Of a DNA stretch of 64,000 nt, positions 10,387-21,512 are shown piece by piece. Made by a program: the position numbers and the translations under genes. Source of the DNA: Astropecten irregularis. Taxonomy: Eukaryota > Echinodermata > Asteroidea > Paxillosida > Astropectinidae. The notes under the pieces are model-generated. The model ran no database searches. It saw only the letters and a list, made by a program, of their open reading frames with translations, and was not told where the DNA came from. The stretch covers positions 18,690,783 through 18,754,782 of the forward strand of contig OZ020250.1 of the NCBI GenBank assembly GCA_963971285.1. The letters are read 5' to 3'. Position 1 is the stretch's first letter; the number at the start of each line of letters is the position of its first letter.

Positions 10387-11023
10387 TAAGTCACTATAGA
10401 CGTGACCGCCCACAGACAAAAGCCGAGGTCACAACATGAAAAAAACGCAGCCAAAAGTAGTTTCCTTGTATTCGCTAACATGTCTACTACGTATCCATAT
10501 AAAATAGCAGATATAATAACATAAGAACACTATTCCCTGCATCCTGCAAAATATATATAACGAGTAACGTTTTCGGATCGTATTGCCTTGCCGATTCGTT
10601 CGCAGTGCAACTGAAAAATAATTCATAGGCCTATTGGTACCATTTTCTTTTCTTTTTTTCCCCTTAACATTTTTAGATGGCGTCTGTTTTTGTTAATAAT
10701 TATTTGCTATGCATTTTTATATACCTTTACATTTTGAAATTCTAATGACCTTTTATTTGAGCAGTCATTTTAATATTGTCAAAGAGCCACAGTGCCACAC
10801 TAATGTCTAATGTCGAAGGAAACACGTTTTATATCTAATTCGATAGTATTTGAAGTCGTGCTGAAGGTCGAGCGCCCTCACACGGCGAGAATTCCCAGCT
10901 TGCAAAGCACAAGCTGAAATAGGTCGTTAGCAAAAGATGAAATTCATCTGATATAATTGTCCTATTATAAAGCAAATGGAAGAATATTGAAAGTACCCCA
11001 TAATGGTGCATCCGCACGACCAG

Positions 11024-11263
11024 GGGCCCATTTAATAAAACTGTTAAGCACAAAAATTTGCTAAGCATGACATTCCTGTCTTAATAAAAACAGGGTTAAC
11101 AACCAAATTTTCACATGTTGTGTATCACTCGTGATTGTCCTTTGGCTGTTGTTCGCTGACCATGAATATCAAATGGAATTTCCATTGGTGGTTTGTTTTA
11201 TTGAGCAAGACATTTTTGTGCTAAGCTAATTTTTGTGCTGAACAGTTTTATGAAATTGGCCCC
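11024..11263. mobile_element. GGGGCCAATTTCA-family MITE copy 2
   Basis: Ends ggggcccatttaataaaac and gttttatgaaattggcccc are inverted repeats. The interior has the tgttgttcgctgaccatgaa core typical of the larger sub-family. Confidence 0.75.
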
Positions 11264-11670
11264 TTATGAATTAACTGAGGGAGAAATTTGAAGGTATCTG
11301 TTGTCTATAATTAAGTTTAGTAATCCATTTCCTCTGTTGTCTGTGGCTGAGAAACTCCCGTCACATACAGCAATAGCATGCGTGAATTTTGTCTTAAAGG
11401 GTGATGATATTTAACAATGGAGTCAACATAATCGGTGTTCGTACGATTTAAAACTGCTGCACACTCATTCAAGCCAACACAAAAATAACAGTTCAAAGGA
11501 ATCTATAGTTTATTGCCACACTTCTACACTCAGTTTAAAGAAAATACCGTATTTACATGTTCAGTAAATGTACATTAAAAAAAACTAGCTTTTTCTCTGA
11601 CTTCAATTTGAAAACCACTTTATACATATAGTTATAACATTATCAGAAACCGTATAGGCTACAAGTCATG

Positions 11671-11803
11671 TAATGGGATACTTTGGAGAACCGGTCTTCA
11701 AGGCAACAGCGCACGCGCACACAATAAAGAACATGTGCACGCATGCTCACTATTGCGTGCGCTGATGTTGACTTGAAGACCGGTTCTCCAAAGTCTCCCA
11801 TTA
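11671..11803. mobile_element. Small hairpin element, 133 bp
   Basis: Left arm taatgggatactttggagaa then ccggtcttcaag; the right arm is its near-perfect inverse, so arms of about 36 bp surround a 60-bp CA/TG-rich loop. No second copy in the window. Confidence 0.7.
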
Positions 11804-12059
11804 TTTATCATCTACAAGACATGAAGTATATTGTGTCATTGATTATGCCTGTCATATTTGGGAGGTCCAATGAGACTACAAGAGGTAAAGGGAGGGAAAT
11901 GATGCTTTTAAAAGGCTGGAGTAAGCAAACTTTAGTGAGTTTCTAAACACATTTCGTTTATAATTTCATTGTTGGTTGATGATTTCTTTGGGCTTCCCTC
12001 AAACTGACCACGAGAGGGCGTGTATTGCATAAAGTTAATACGAGCTGGCCGGGTGGACC

Positions 12060-12316
12060 TTAAAAATCGGAGGGTCTGGCTCAGATTCAGGCTCAGGCTC
12101 AGGCTCCAGCTCCATTTTTTGAATCCATTAAGAAATAACGGGTATCAAAATAAAGGGTTTTGACTGCGGTTCGGAAGTAAATTCTCTGGTTTGAAAAGGA
12201 AAACAGAGCTTCGGCTTCAATGAAAAACCACAACGTATATTTTATGGTTTTAGAGCCTGGCTGACAGAGCCAGAGCCTGAGCCTGAGCCTGAGCCTCCGT
12301 TTCATAAATCCCCTAT
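12060..12316. mobile_element. GAGCCT fold-back element, copy 1
   Basis: Left end has caggctcaggctc; right end has gagcctgagcctgagcctcc, the inverse. The core (ggtttgaaaaggaaaacagag, cttcaatgaaaaaccacaac) is shared with copies at 23395, 24630, 28983, 49430 and 53300. Confidence 0.75.
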
Positions 12317-12618
12317 GTCTTAGATAAAGGTTGGGCCGGGTTTAGAGTTTGAGACCAAGATGGCTGCTGATCAAAAGATAATATTTTGGGGTCCATTGTC
12401 TTTATAGGAAGTTTTGCACAATAATGGGCCATTCTGGTCCAACTTTGGGAGGGTACATGTTGCAATTCCCTCTTGTGTTTAAAGCCCTACCATCAATGAA
12501 AAGCTAACCTTCAACAAATGCATGCCTCTAAATATTCTTTCCAATCTACTTTTGGTTGGGGATAACAAAATAATGTAAAGAACCCCTTTAAAATTCTGAC
12601 TTGAATCTCACTCCTTTA

Positions 12619-12880
12619 AAGGTACTATCATACTTTGGTAGCATACCGAAACAGAAATCTTCACACATTTAAACTTACAGGGTATAAAGATGGTGATAGT
12701 AGAATCATACAAGTACGATCTTCGGAAGATCAAAAATCCTTTGAAAAGTTTTCTCAAAAAAGTGCATAGGCACCGAATGGGACTGGAAATTTCACAGATG
12801 ACTGTTACTGTATTTTCTTTGACTTTTTTTGCAAATGAATCTGAATTTCATTGACAAAAACCAAAGTATGATATTACCTT
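12619..12880. mobile_element. TA-family MITE, 262 bp deletion copy
   Basis: TA-bordered terminal repeats aaggtactatcatactttgg and ccaaagtatgatattacctt. It lacks about 100 bp of the interior found in 350-bp copies. Confidence 0.8.
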
Positions 12881-13474
12881 TAAAACCATGAAAACGACAT
12901 TGGATTCTTTGTCTTGTCTTCTTTGTTTGTAGCTGCATTTGTTTGTTTGTTAATTTGTTAATTAATTTGAGGGAAACAAATAAATAATTGAAGCGCTATA
13001 CATTGAATGACAAGTGAACATCAAACGTATGACAGGTAAACATTCAAATTTCTTCAAAATATAAATTGTGAGTAAATTTTACGAACTTCAAGATCGTCGT
13101 GTTTATTAGTATAAGTACTAGCTAATATTGAAAGCACTGACTATCACTGTAAACGTAAGCTGTAATAAGGTCGCTGTATATAAAATCCTGTCTTTCAAAT
13201 ATTCTTAAAATCTTTGAAATTTAGTCGGTCAAAGCATGCACAACTGTTCTGTAACAATCATTTTCACCTCACTGGTTGCCGGTTCGAATCCCATTCGGAG
13301 AGACAGTTAAGTTTGGGGTTAAAGAACATATATGTAGCCACACACTGTGACACTGCAACCCACCTGTGAGTTTATGGTCTAACCAGCACTGAAATGAAGC
13401 GCCCTCATCGCGGGAACTGAGACTTTTCATTTTGACGGACTCCTTCTGTTTTCTTTTATTTAATTAATAGTTTC

Positions 13475-13613
13475 GGGGTCGAATGCACCAAACTCATCGT
13501 AACTTACGATTAATCGTAGGACGTATGATGCATTTACAGCCCTGCGTAGGATACGATGGTTATCCTTTGTAACTCGAGTTACGATCGATCGTAGGGCTTC
13601 ATGAAATCGACCT
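13475..13613. mobile_element. CGATCG/TCGAGT hairpin element, copy 1
   Basis: Left ggggtcgaatgcaccaaact, right inverse (gcttcatgaaatcgacc), inner palindromes aactcgagtt and cgatcgatcg. Related copies are at 29499-29640, 44492-44633 and 56551-56687. Confidence 0.68.
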
Positions 13614-13841
13614 CTGGTCAGTAGGTTGTGGCCACTTTCATTGAAAGTGCTGCAATAATTATAAGACACAATTTCAACTAGAACTGTAGAGCTATCACTA
13701 GTCAGTCATAAAAAATGAAATTAATCTTCTGCTGCAAAGCACATGGCCAATGCACTGCAAAACGAAAAAAAGTAACCGCACTATATTATACAGTACAAAT
13801 CTATACATTAGAATAAGGCATCGAAATGACACACCAGCATA

Positions 13842-14191
13842 AAGGTAGTATCATACTTTGGTAAGAAACCAAAACAGAAATGTTCATAGATTTACGTATA
13901 ACTTACAGGGTATGAAGATGGTGCTGGTAGAAACCTACTGTAAAACTTCGTCCTCTTGAAATGGTTTATTTATCCAGAAATTAGTAAAACAACGACCGAA
14001 AATCTTTTAAAAGATCAAAAATAAAAGAGAAAAGACTTAAGAAATATTGTAGCCGTTTTTCACAATGTTCTCAAAAAGTGGGCACCGTATGGGACTGAAA
14101 TTTTCACAGATGACAGTGACTGTATCTTCCTTGATATATTTTCCCATGAATCTGTGCTTTTTTGACACAAACCAAAGTATGATACTACCTT
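13842..14191. mobile_element. TA-family MITE with paralogous empty site, 350 bp
   Basis: TIRs aaggtagtatcatactttgg and ccaaagtatgatactacctt, with TA at 13840-13841 and 14192-14193. The flanks, cagcaTA and TAaaggcaatatacatg, join in the gene A flank as cagcaTAaaggcaatatac (TA at 1606-1607). That is a clean empty site, so the target duplication is the dinucleotide TA. TA targeting is typical of Tc1/mariner-type elements; the superfamily is inferred. Confidence 0.88.
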
Positions 14192-14284
14192 TAAAGGCAA
14201 TATACATGCACTTGCGTTGTTGAGAGGGAAAATGTACAAGGTGTGGGCCTTTGGGGACGGGGAAAAGTCTGAATCTTATGGAAA

Positions 14285-14544
14285 TCAAGGCACTTCCTCA
14301 ACTGCAGGGTTGGAATGGGCGTGCTCATCGGTCCCCTTAGCCTCTGCTTTGCTTCCAGTTCCCTCCCCGGAGTCCGCCTTCGCCTCCGGTTGGAGTTCAG
14401 CTACCTCCACGGAATCCACCTTCGTGGAGTCCCCTTTGCAACGCTTGATGATGCAAACAATCACAATGACGAGTAGGACAGCACCGGCCACGGAGCCAAC
14501 ACTGATGCCGACGATCGCTCCGACTGACAGGCCGGGCGGAGCGG
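14285..14544 (-). CDS. Gene B exon 5: membrane helix and short tail
   Basis: Acceptor CACACTACAG. Starts APPGLSVGAIVGISVGSVAG, with a KRCK stop-transfer. The tail has only one copy of the 14-aa block that is repeated in gene A. Stop TGA at 14287-14285. Confidence 0.88.
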
Positions 14545-17500
14545 CTGTAGTGTGCATGGTGGGTCGGGGGCGGAAAGAACGGAGAACGTAACAAAGTTAT
14601 CATTCACAACAGAGATCTCGACTATAGCAAATTGTTTGACTGTCGTTCCTCTTCTACATTTGTCGTGGATTAGGATTCAATCGAACCACTTGGTTTCCAA
14701 ATGCACAAAATAATAATTATTGTCTTGTCAGAAACATTTTATCCAACCTAGGGTTGCGTTTTGGAGATCATAGTACCGAAACTGGACATTATTTTTATGT
14801 CATGACAAATTCGCAAGGCGAATTCACGCAGGCGATTCACTAAAGTGCGCCTCCAAGAGTTTGCAACGTGTTGGCCAATCACAATGCACAAAAAGGTATA
14901 GAGGTTATTCACGTGACGTCATTGGCCGTCAAGAACAATGATTGGACACGCGAAACAATACGCCTCAGTGACACGAACGTACAGTGTCCTACGGGTAAGC
15001 ATGGACAACATAGAAAAGTTTGACCGTCCATTACGTCATTTTATGACTCCAGTGAATTACCTCTATACCGATTTGGCGCATTGTGATTGGCCGACGTATT
15101 GCAAACTCTTGGAGGCGCACTTTTGTGAATTGCCCTATTGCGTAATAAATCAACTTATGTGCCTATTTTTTCAATCGATTTTGTCTATAATATGTCAGAA
15201 ACGAGCCAAATTTCCAATCCCTTTGAGACAAGAAAGCGACGATAATTAATGTATCAGTGCTAAAGCCGTCAAGCTTATAATAATTATAACTCACGTGTGA
15301 CAAGTGTGACAGGTGTGACTTCGAAGGCGTCCGTGTCCACTCCTAGGGCTGCAATGTCCGGGTGGTCAGAATTCTTGAAAGCATCGACCAGCTTAGTATT
15401 CAGTTTTTCTGCAGTTGCATCCGTGTCCTCTGCCAACGCAATCACCAACGCGGCTACGATGCTGCCTTTGGAAAATCCTGTGACCTCACATCTGTCGTAG
15501 TCTTCTATGAAAGTGCCGTTGTCAAATACAGCGTCAATCTGAAGGGGGGAAGATATCAATTGATTGCTTGATTGAATGACTCCCCAACTCCCCAACTCTC
15601 CGACTGACCCCTCTTCCAACTCCCCGCGGGGAGGGGGCCATCGCGACCAAGAAAATGGTGGATTTTTTTGTATAGCTGGATGCCTGAGCTGATGTCAGTT
15701 TGTAAAGTTGGGAGTCAGGTTGGCGTAGAGATTCTTTCCTGACCTTTCACCTCTGGCGGACCAGGTTCAAGTCTGGCTCGGTCCACAAGTGGATTTGGTT
15801 TTCAGTCCCTATACCTGATTCTGTGGGTTTTACCCAGAATATCACTTTGGGGTTTTCCTCCCACCTCTAAAACTGTGTCTTCTTCTCATCATCTTTCCAT
15901 AACAGGTTTCATCAGGCTTTCAAGCTATAGGGCGCTTTTGAGGAAAATGGCATTACTAGAAATAATAATAATAAAGTCGGTTTTTTTTAATACTCCTATA
16001 ACCCTAAATGCAATTGTAACAGCACGATTCATCAGTAATTATTAAAACTGGATTTTGACTACTCGTGACATTCTAATAATGCATTCGATTCCTGAATTCC
16101 AAACCCCAGCTTGAGAGCAAGCCCGAAGTAGCTTCACAAGATTATTCAAATCACACACAATCTGGCTCGGCGTCCACATGTGACAAGTTACGAAGTTGAA
16201 AAGGTCTATACCTGTAAGCTATATCATCTACTAAATCAATGACAGCCCGAAATGGACCGAAATTAAAACCACAAAGACACAAAAACTGACAAAAAGGTGT
16301 AAAACAATCTTCATGGTCATTTTGAATGTGAGCGTATGTGATATTATTCGAGATATTGTGAATGGTGTTACCTACCGCTCGGCACACACGCCCGCTCAAT
16401 TCTTTATAGTCTTCTGATTTGGTGTCTTCATAGGTCTCGCCGAAAGTCACGTTTTTACCATTTAACCTTGTGATCCTCATCTTGATATCAAAAGCTTTGG
16501 AAACTGGTGGAGAGAAATCAGCGAATTTTATTTATAAAGAAACATAGTACTGTCTTTGTTGAAGGATTTTTGATATGCTTAAGTTCACTTGTAAAGTCTT
16601 TGAATTCCTTCCATATTGGACAGTCGTAAAATGGAGTTCTATTTCCTTCGATGAGTTTTATCTTCTTTTTTGAATTCCATTTGGCGAGATTCGGTTTGGT
16701 TAGATCATGTTGTCACTTGTCAGCTTTTACGATTTTAGAATGTGTCTATTTTTGTGGTACTTTCCTTTTGTTGTGGGCTTATATTGAAAAAAAAAAACGA
16801 CCATAGGCGATTGAGAATGCTTCTCGATTATAGTCTTTTTAAGTCTGAAACTTACGTCCGTCGGGTCTTTTAGTAGGGATAGCAGTTTTCTGGTCGGTGA
16901 CCGTATCTCTAGTCACTGGCTTGGTTGAGGTGACGTTTGTCTCGCCGTTTGGCTCTGTGGGACTCGCTTCAGTGACCGAGCCCCCTTTCGTGGGTTCAAC
17001 TGCTTTCGTGGTTTCACCCGCTTTCGTTGTTTCACCCGCTTTCGCTGTCGTCCCATCCGTCACCAGAACTGTGGTCAGAACTGTTGCTGAGTCGCTGACC
17101 GCTGGCGCTGCTGTTGTTCCAACTACTGTTGTTGTTGCTTCTGTGGCTATTGTTATTGCTGTTTGCGCGTTTGTTGTTGTTCCTATTATGTTGACAGAAA
17201 TTGGCCTCACAATAAATTTTGCTACAAAGTTCCCCATAAAGTAAATTGTCTGCTTTTAGCGCCAGAAAAGAAAATATCAAATTGTGCATTTTGCTTTTGG
17301 TCTGGCATCGATGCCCTGTAATGTTTAAATAATAAGGCTCTTCTTTGCTAAAGGGCATGTAAAACATTGGTAATAGAAATCTTCACAGATTTAATACAGA
17401 GTATAAAGACGAAACTGGTAGAAACAAATTGTGAAAATACTTCTGGCTGAAATACTGTATTTATCAAGAGAAGAGTAAAACCAAACACCACAAAATTGTT

Positions 17501-18297
17501 CATCTTGGCAAGATCAAAAATGAGACAGCTATTCCTACACAATTTGGCGTAACAATTGCAACGGTTTTTCTATTGTTTTCAATGATTAATTGAGCTGAAT
17601 ATTTCACAGGTTTTCATTCCATGACAAATCGTATTTTGAGCTGTCCGCCGCTGCTCTGTCACATTTACTTATGTTGTACATGCCCTAAAGCTTGTGGGTG
17701 AAAATATTGCATATCCTCTCTCTTGTTTAAGTTTAATGTATGGCATATCCAACTATGATTTACTAAACCGAGTACATGCAGTCGCCAGTGAAATATAACA
17801 TAAAGTTATGACATTATGCAGTGACATCATCTGACCGTCCAAATGCAAGTCATGACATTAGGGCGTGACATCATCTGACCGTCAAACTGCAAGTCATATG
17901 ACATTATGGCGTGACATCATCTGACCGTCAAACTGCAAGTCATATGACATTATGGCGTGACAATCTGACAGAAAACGTGCATCTGATCTGATGAATAAAA
18001 ATACCGCCATGATAAAGCATTTAAAAATCTAAGTACCTTGCCCCAAACTGATGGCTGCGGCTGCAAATTACACACGTATCTATGGCAGCCACTAGCCATT
18101 GACTGCAGCCGTTTCCATAGACTTTGTGTTATTTGCGGTCGCAGCCAAAGATTTAGCACATGGCCTTATAGATTCACAATATCTGTCGATAACACAATTC
18201 TATCGGTATTTCTTTCTGTAAAAAAGATGAATTGGTTCTTACCCATCGTGATGACTGCAATGGCGAAGAAGCAGACCAAAATGTGGTTGGTTTCCAT
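14285..18297 (-). CDS. Gene B: SEA-domain transmembrane mucin, 5 coding exons, 337 aa
   Basis: Coding exons 18297-18243, 17182-16856, 16503-16376, 15538-15295, 14544-14285 (55+327+128+244+260 nt = 338 codons with stop), all GT-AG, phases 1,1,0,1 as in gene A. Signal peptide METNHILVCFFAIAVITM plus G19. The Thr-rich stalk (20-127) is short, with an incipient AGETTKAGETTKAVEPTK repeat. SEA is about 131-250, with predicted cleavage in FSKGSIV at G195/S196 and cysteines C168 and C187. Membrane helix 257-284 is almost identical to gene A; the tail, 285-337, ends in the same KGTDEHAHSNPAVEEVP. N-glycosylation sequons are N-V-T (stalk and SEA) and N-G-T. Function inferred as a cell-surface mucin; the short stalk would project far less than that of gene A. 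The ATG sits in a strong context (CCACCATGG). Confidence 0.88.
14831..15134. mobile_element. TIR element (GTGCGCCTCCAAGAG) in the last intron of gene B
   Basis: Inverted arms of about 50 bp: gtgcgcctccaagagtttgc and ttggccaatcacaatgca on the left, inverse on the right ending cttggaggcgcacttttgtg. A shorter copy is at 35341-35484. Gene A lacks it. Confidence 0.72.
15295..15538 (-). CDS. Gene B exon 4: C-terminal half of SEA domain
   Basis: Acceptor CCCCCTTCAG, donor GTGAGT after ACA C. Starts IDAVFDNGTFIEDYDRCEV, cleavage motif SKGSIVAAL, helix DATAEKLNTKLVDAF. It has a six-residue extension (a near-duplicate of VTPVTLVT) relative to gene A. Confidence 0.86.
15712..15976 (+). mobile_element. 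SINE-like retroposon in the SEA intron of gene B
   Basis: Has a box-A-like ttggcgtagagattc near 15720, a box-B-like ggttcaagtctgg at 15764, a tRNA-unrelated body (gtgggttttacccagaatat, ggggttttcctcccacc) and an (aat)n tail at about 15959-15974. Absent from the matching gene A intron, so it inserted after the duplication. The SINE class is inferred from promoter boxes and tail. Confidence 0.6.
16376..16503 (-). CDS. Gene B exon 3: N-terminal half of SEA domain
   Basis: Acceptor TCTCCACCAG, donor GTAGGT after CGA GCG (phase 0). At 128 nt it is the same length as gene A exon 3. Encodes SKAFDIKMRITRLNGKNVTF through ELSGRVCRA. Confidence 0.86.
16856..17182 (-). CDS. Gene B exon 2: Thr-rich stalk
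   Basis: Acceptor CAACATAATAG, donor GTAAGT after GAC GGA C. There are 108 whole codons between phase-1 introns. Begins TTTNAQTAITIATEATTTVV and ends TAIPTKRPDG. Confidence 0.85.
17365..17625. mobile_element. Decayed TA-family MITE in gene B intron 1
   Basis: Retains internal blocks (gaaatcttcacagatttaat, ctgaaatactgtatttatc, aagatcaaaaatgag) but no terminal repeats. Confidence 0.5.
17800..17970. repeat. 46-bp tandem repeat in gene B intron 1
   Basis: gtgacatcatctgaccgtc starts at 17821, 17865 and 17911, with a truncated copy at 17957, giving units of 44, 46 and 46 bp. Non-coding; a VNTR-type array. Confidence 0.85.
18035..18165. mobile_element. GCTGCGGCTGCAAAT hairpin element, copy 1
   Basis: About 130-bp imperfect hairpin: gatggctgcggctgcaaatt on the left, atttgcggtcgcagcc on the right. 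Same family as 27913-28049, 35512-35652 and 41024-41156. Confidence 0.7.
18243..18297 (-). CDS. Gene B exon 1: signal peptide
   Basis: METNHILVCFFAIAVITM, then donor GTAAGA after ATG G (phase 1). The METN start is shared with gene C. Confidence 0.82.
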
Positions 18298-18311
18298 GGT
18301 GGATTGTTCGT
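18298..18311 (-). other. Gene B: candidate 5' UTR start at a splice acceptor
   Basis: Minus-strand TTCTTTTCTGAAATCAG ends just upstream, leaving a 14-nt leader to the ATG. Together with similar sites in A and C this hints at a separate non-coding first exon. Confidence 0.38.
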
Positions 18312-18617
18312 CTGATTTCAGAAAAGAACATAGAACAAAACTGATGAGTGAAAAGGTTTATAAGGTCTCAAAAACGGAGTTTGAGCTTGCGAAATAGGAA
18401 ATAAATATACTATTATTTTAACATTTTAATATTTTATCTTATATTCAAGAAAAAAAATTAGGCTTTGCATGGTGACAATTGGTATGTGGATCGGTTTGCG
18501 GAAACACCATGTAAGAATCATTCGTACTTACTTCTTATAATTTCAATACAAGTAATAAACTACTACAAACTGCTCATCAGCCAAAATGACCTGAAATATA
18601 TCAAATGCTTAGAGTTC

Positions 18618-18657
18618 GGAGGGCCTGACGCTTTTCGATCCTAGCAAGATCTTTCTC
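18618..18657 (-). repeat. Dispersed 40-bp motif with GATC..GATC hairpin and CGAAA, copy 1
   Basis: Reads on the minus strand GAGAAAGATCTTGCTAGGAT then CGAAAAGCGTC. A second copy is at 21513-21552 on the plus strand. Conserved far beyond its surroundings. Confidence 0.55.
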
Positions 18658-18876
18658 TAAGGCTTCTTTAATTTCGTTAGCACTTGAATCATATCTCTGT
18701 TCTCGAGTTTGCTTGGTCAGCACCAGTCAATTTGGCCTTTTCAAGACCAAAGCAAGTTGGCTCGTCCCTTTTTGACATTGATGGGTTTCTATTAGTTTCT
18801 GTTGTTCATGAAATATTAATTCATATTCATTTATTTTGGCTGTTTCGCCTGTATTATTTGATCACCAGGTATTATA

Positions 18877-19265
18877 AAGGTACTATCATACTTTGGTAGC
18901 ATACCGAAACAGACATTGTATAAGGATGGTGATGGTGGAAACATATCGTTCCCGTTTCTTGCCTTAAATGCTGTTTTTATGAAAAAAAGGGGGTAAAACC
19001 AATCTTTAAAAGATAAAAAAATAACGGTGAAAATATTTTTAAAATACCGTGCGCGTTTTTAAATGGGCGTTCTTTTAAAAGATCAAAAATAAAAGAGAAA
19101 AGACTTAAAAAATACTGTGGCCGTTTTTCACCAATTTCTCAAAAAGTGGGCACCGTATGGAACTGAAATTGTCACAGATATTAATGTTGCTGTATCTTTC
19201 TTGATATTTTTGCTCATGAATCTGCATTATTTTCTTTGACAAAAACTAAAGTATGATATTACCTT
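18877..19265. mobile_element. TA-family MITE, 389 bp with internal duplication
   Basis: TA-bordered TIRs aaggtactatcatactttgg and taaagtatgatattacctt. The central taccgtg..cgtttt segment occurs twice (about 19050 and 19110), which explains the extra length. Confidence 0.78.
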
Positions 19266-20837
19266 TAAACCTGTTTAAATCAAGTACCATGTGGGGAAGG
19301 GCACAGCGTTGTGCAAATACCTCTGTTGTGGCTACAACTACCCCCGTTCACATAGCAACTAGCCAAATGGCAATAATATTTACCCCGTTCGTGTACTGTT
19401 ACCAAGGACAGGGTCCAAATATCACTGACCCCCACTATTTATTTCCCATTTCATAATTAAACACTATCACCAGATAAAGTATTCTGAATGACTGTTTGTT
19501 ATTCTGGTTGCTAGGCGACGGATCCTAATACACTTGAGTTATTGTTATTTGTTTTCCGAAATGAATGAATATGTATTCAACCCGTATATAATGCAATAAA
19601 CATAACAATTTCATACTGTGTTTTAATTCTACCTTAGTTTAGTTAATAGCATAGACGTGTGATAATATGCAAAGTCAAGCCTTACCAAAACAAAGTCATT
19701 TTCAATCAAAAGGGCCAAGTGAAGTAGTGAATAGTATAATATATTGTTAGGTGGATATTATAATAGGTACATGAATAAATTATGCAGTTTATGCAGGACG
19801 TATGCAGCCATATGATTAGGAATGGTTTAATTATTTGGAGCACTTAGGCTTTCAGATGTACATTATGTGGTAAAACAATTCAAATTTGTCCTCAAATGGT
19901 CATAAATTACTCTAACACAGTAGGGCCTAAGGTTTAATGTAAATAAACGTATTTATCTAATGATAAAAACGTCAAGTAGCATATGATGTACAATGAAGAA
20001 TTCTCAGGTTGAAAATCTAAAGTTAACATTATTTTATATAAATAATGATTATAATTTGTAATTTTGAAATAAAATGACAAAGTAGAGCCGACAAATTACA
20101 AATCTAGATTTCACACAGCACTAAGATTTATCTTAAGTGTGAATTCATCTTAATTGCTAAGCAACATGTGATGTCACAATACAAATCACTATGGTGATAC
20201 TGAACAACTCATCTTAAGAAATCCAGCCTTAGGCCTATACCATACTTAAGAATTGCGCTGTTATTATATGACAACGCTTCCAATGGGCACTATGAATATT
20301 TCTGTCATGGCATGCTAATTTACACGTGGCAACAGACACAGGCTTATTGGGTGTGGTCATTTTCAAACCACCCTTATAGGAAAGTTAAACAAAGAAAACA
20401 CAAAGAAAAGAAAAAAAGTCCTAATCTTATAGACATGAATTCATGCACAGGATTGTAAAATGATGCTACATGTATTTGTATGTGTCCCATGTTATCGGTT
20501 TCTTTCATTATAGTTGGCGATTCGGAAACCCGATGATAATTATGCCCATATTCCAACAATATAACCTAGGATGAAATACTCATAATTTCCTCAAAACTCA
20601 TCAAAACGTTCCCAAAGTGTTCCCAACATAAAAGCAATTTCACTGATAAGTTTTGGTTATGTCGCACTTTAGATGCAGCCCTTACATGAATCCTGGGCGT
20701 GAAACAGGTGCGTGAATCTAATTATGTTGGAAAGACAAGTGTTTTGCCATGGTGCATACTATCAATGATTAACCAATCTTATTGAACATGGATGGTTCTC
20801 GAGTAAGCCTTGTGTGGTTAATTGACATTTCTTTTTA

Positions 20838-21196
20838 AAGGTACAGTACAGGATTGGTAACATACCCAAACAGAAATGTTCACATATTCAGGTGCAGGGT
20901 ATGAAGATGGTGGAGGTAGAAACATACCGTTAACATATTTCCGCCTGAATTGGTGCGATTATCCAGAAATTAGTAAAACAAAGACCGAAAACAGTTTTGA
21001 TCTCGGGGTAAGATCAAAACCATTCTTTATGTCTTATACGAACAATTGAGACGGTTTTCGCTATTTTCTCTTGACTCAGATGTCCGATTAAGTTCAGATT
21101 TTCACAGGTTTATCATTTCATGTACATGTTTGATCAGACAAAGTGTGAGTGCTATCCTGTGATCATTACCAATCATGTATTATACCAAATTTAAGT
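20838..21196. mobile_element. TA-family variant (AAGGTACAGTACAGGATTGG)
   Basis: Follows TA; left end aaggtacagtacaggattgg. The interior aligns with the main TA family (gggtatgaagatggtgg, aaaacaaagaccgaaaac, gatctcggggtaagatc). The right end is decayed. Confidence 0.62.
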
Positions 21197-21512
21197 CCTG
21201 TATGTCTTTCCCCCCTAGGCAAATTTTGATATTGATGTTTTTTCAAAGTATAAGATTTTCGGAAGCAGGGCCAATGTAGGTTAATGTGAACTATGAACAC
21301 ATACGCGTCATGCATTGTGTGTCATCAGGTTACTAAGATGACGGTCCATAAATATAAATGTCATGGAGCATTTAACTGATTAAATTTATAATCAATCATA
21401 TTTTCTTTAAGATATTAATTATGATTATGATTTATCTCGTAAAATCAAAATCTTTGAGAAAAAATTAAATCTTTGAGAAAAAAATAAAATCTTTGAGTAA
21501 AAATTAATTGTT

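Larger units (their letters stand above)
6424..14284. other. Spacer between genes A and B: no gene recognised
   Basis: About 7.9 kb of AT-rich DNA made of MITEs, a long fold-back element, a tRNA-related repeat, two small hairpins and the gene B 3' flank, itemised separately. Stretches such as 6950-7790 and 8700-9400 contain only short open frames with no domain, plus a 24-base A run near 8709. The upstream non-coding exon of gene A may lie here. Confidence 0.6.
12975..14284. repeat. 3' flank of gene B, paralogous to 575-1695
   Basis: Aligns in blocks with the gene A flank. It has its own insertions: a CGATCG hairpin element (13475-13613) and a TA-family MITE (13842-14191). The last 90 bp before the stop codon (gcaatatacatgcacttgcg, ggtgtgggcctttgggga) are nearly identical to gene A and are probably 3' UTR. 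Confidence 0.75.

Noticed and set aside
14217-14591. Plus-strand 124-codon frame
   Set aside because: Antisense of the gene B membrane-tail exon and its 3' UTR.
18618-18657. Active hammerhead ribozyme
   Set aside because: The CTGATGA core box and closing helices are not visible; only a hairpin followed by GAAA remains.
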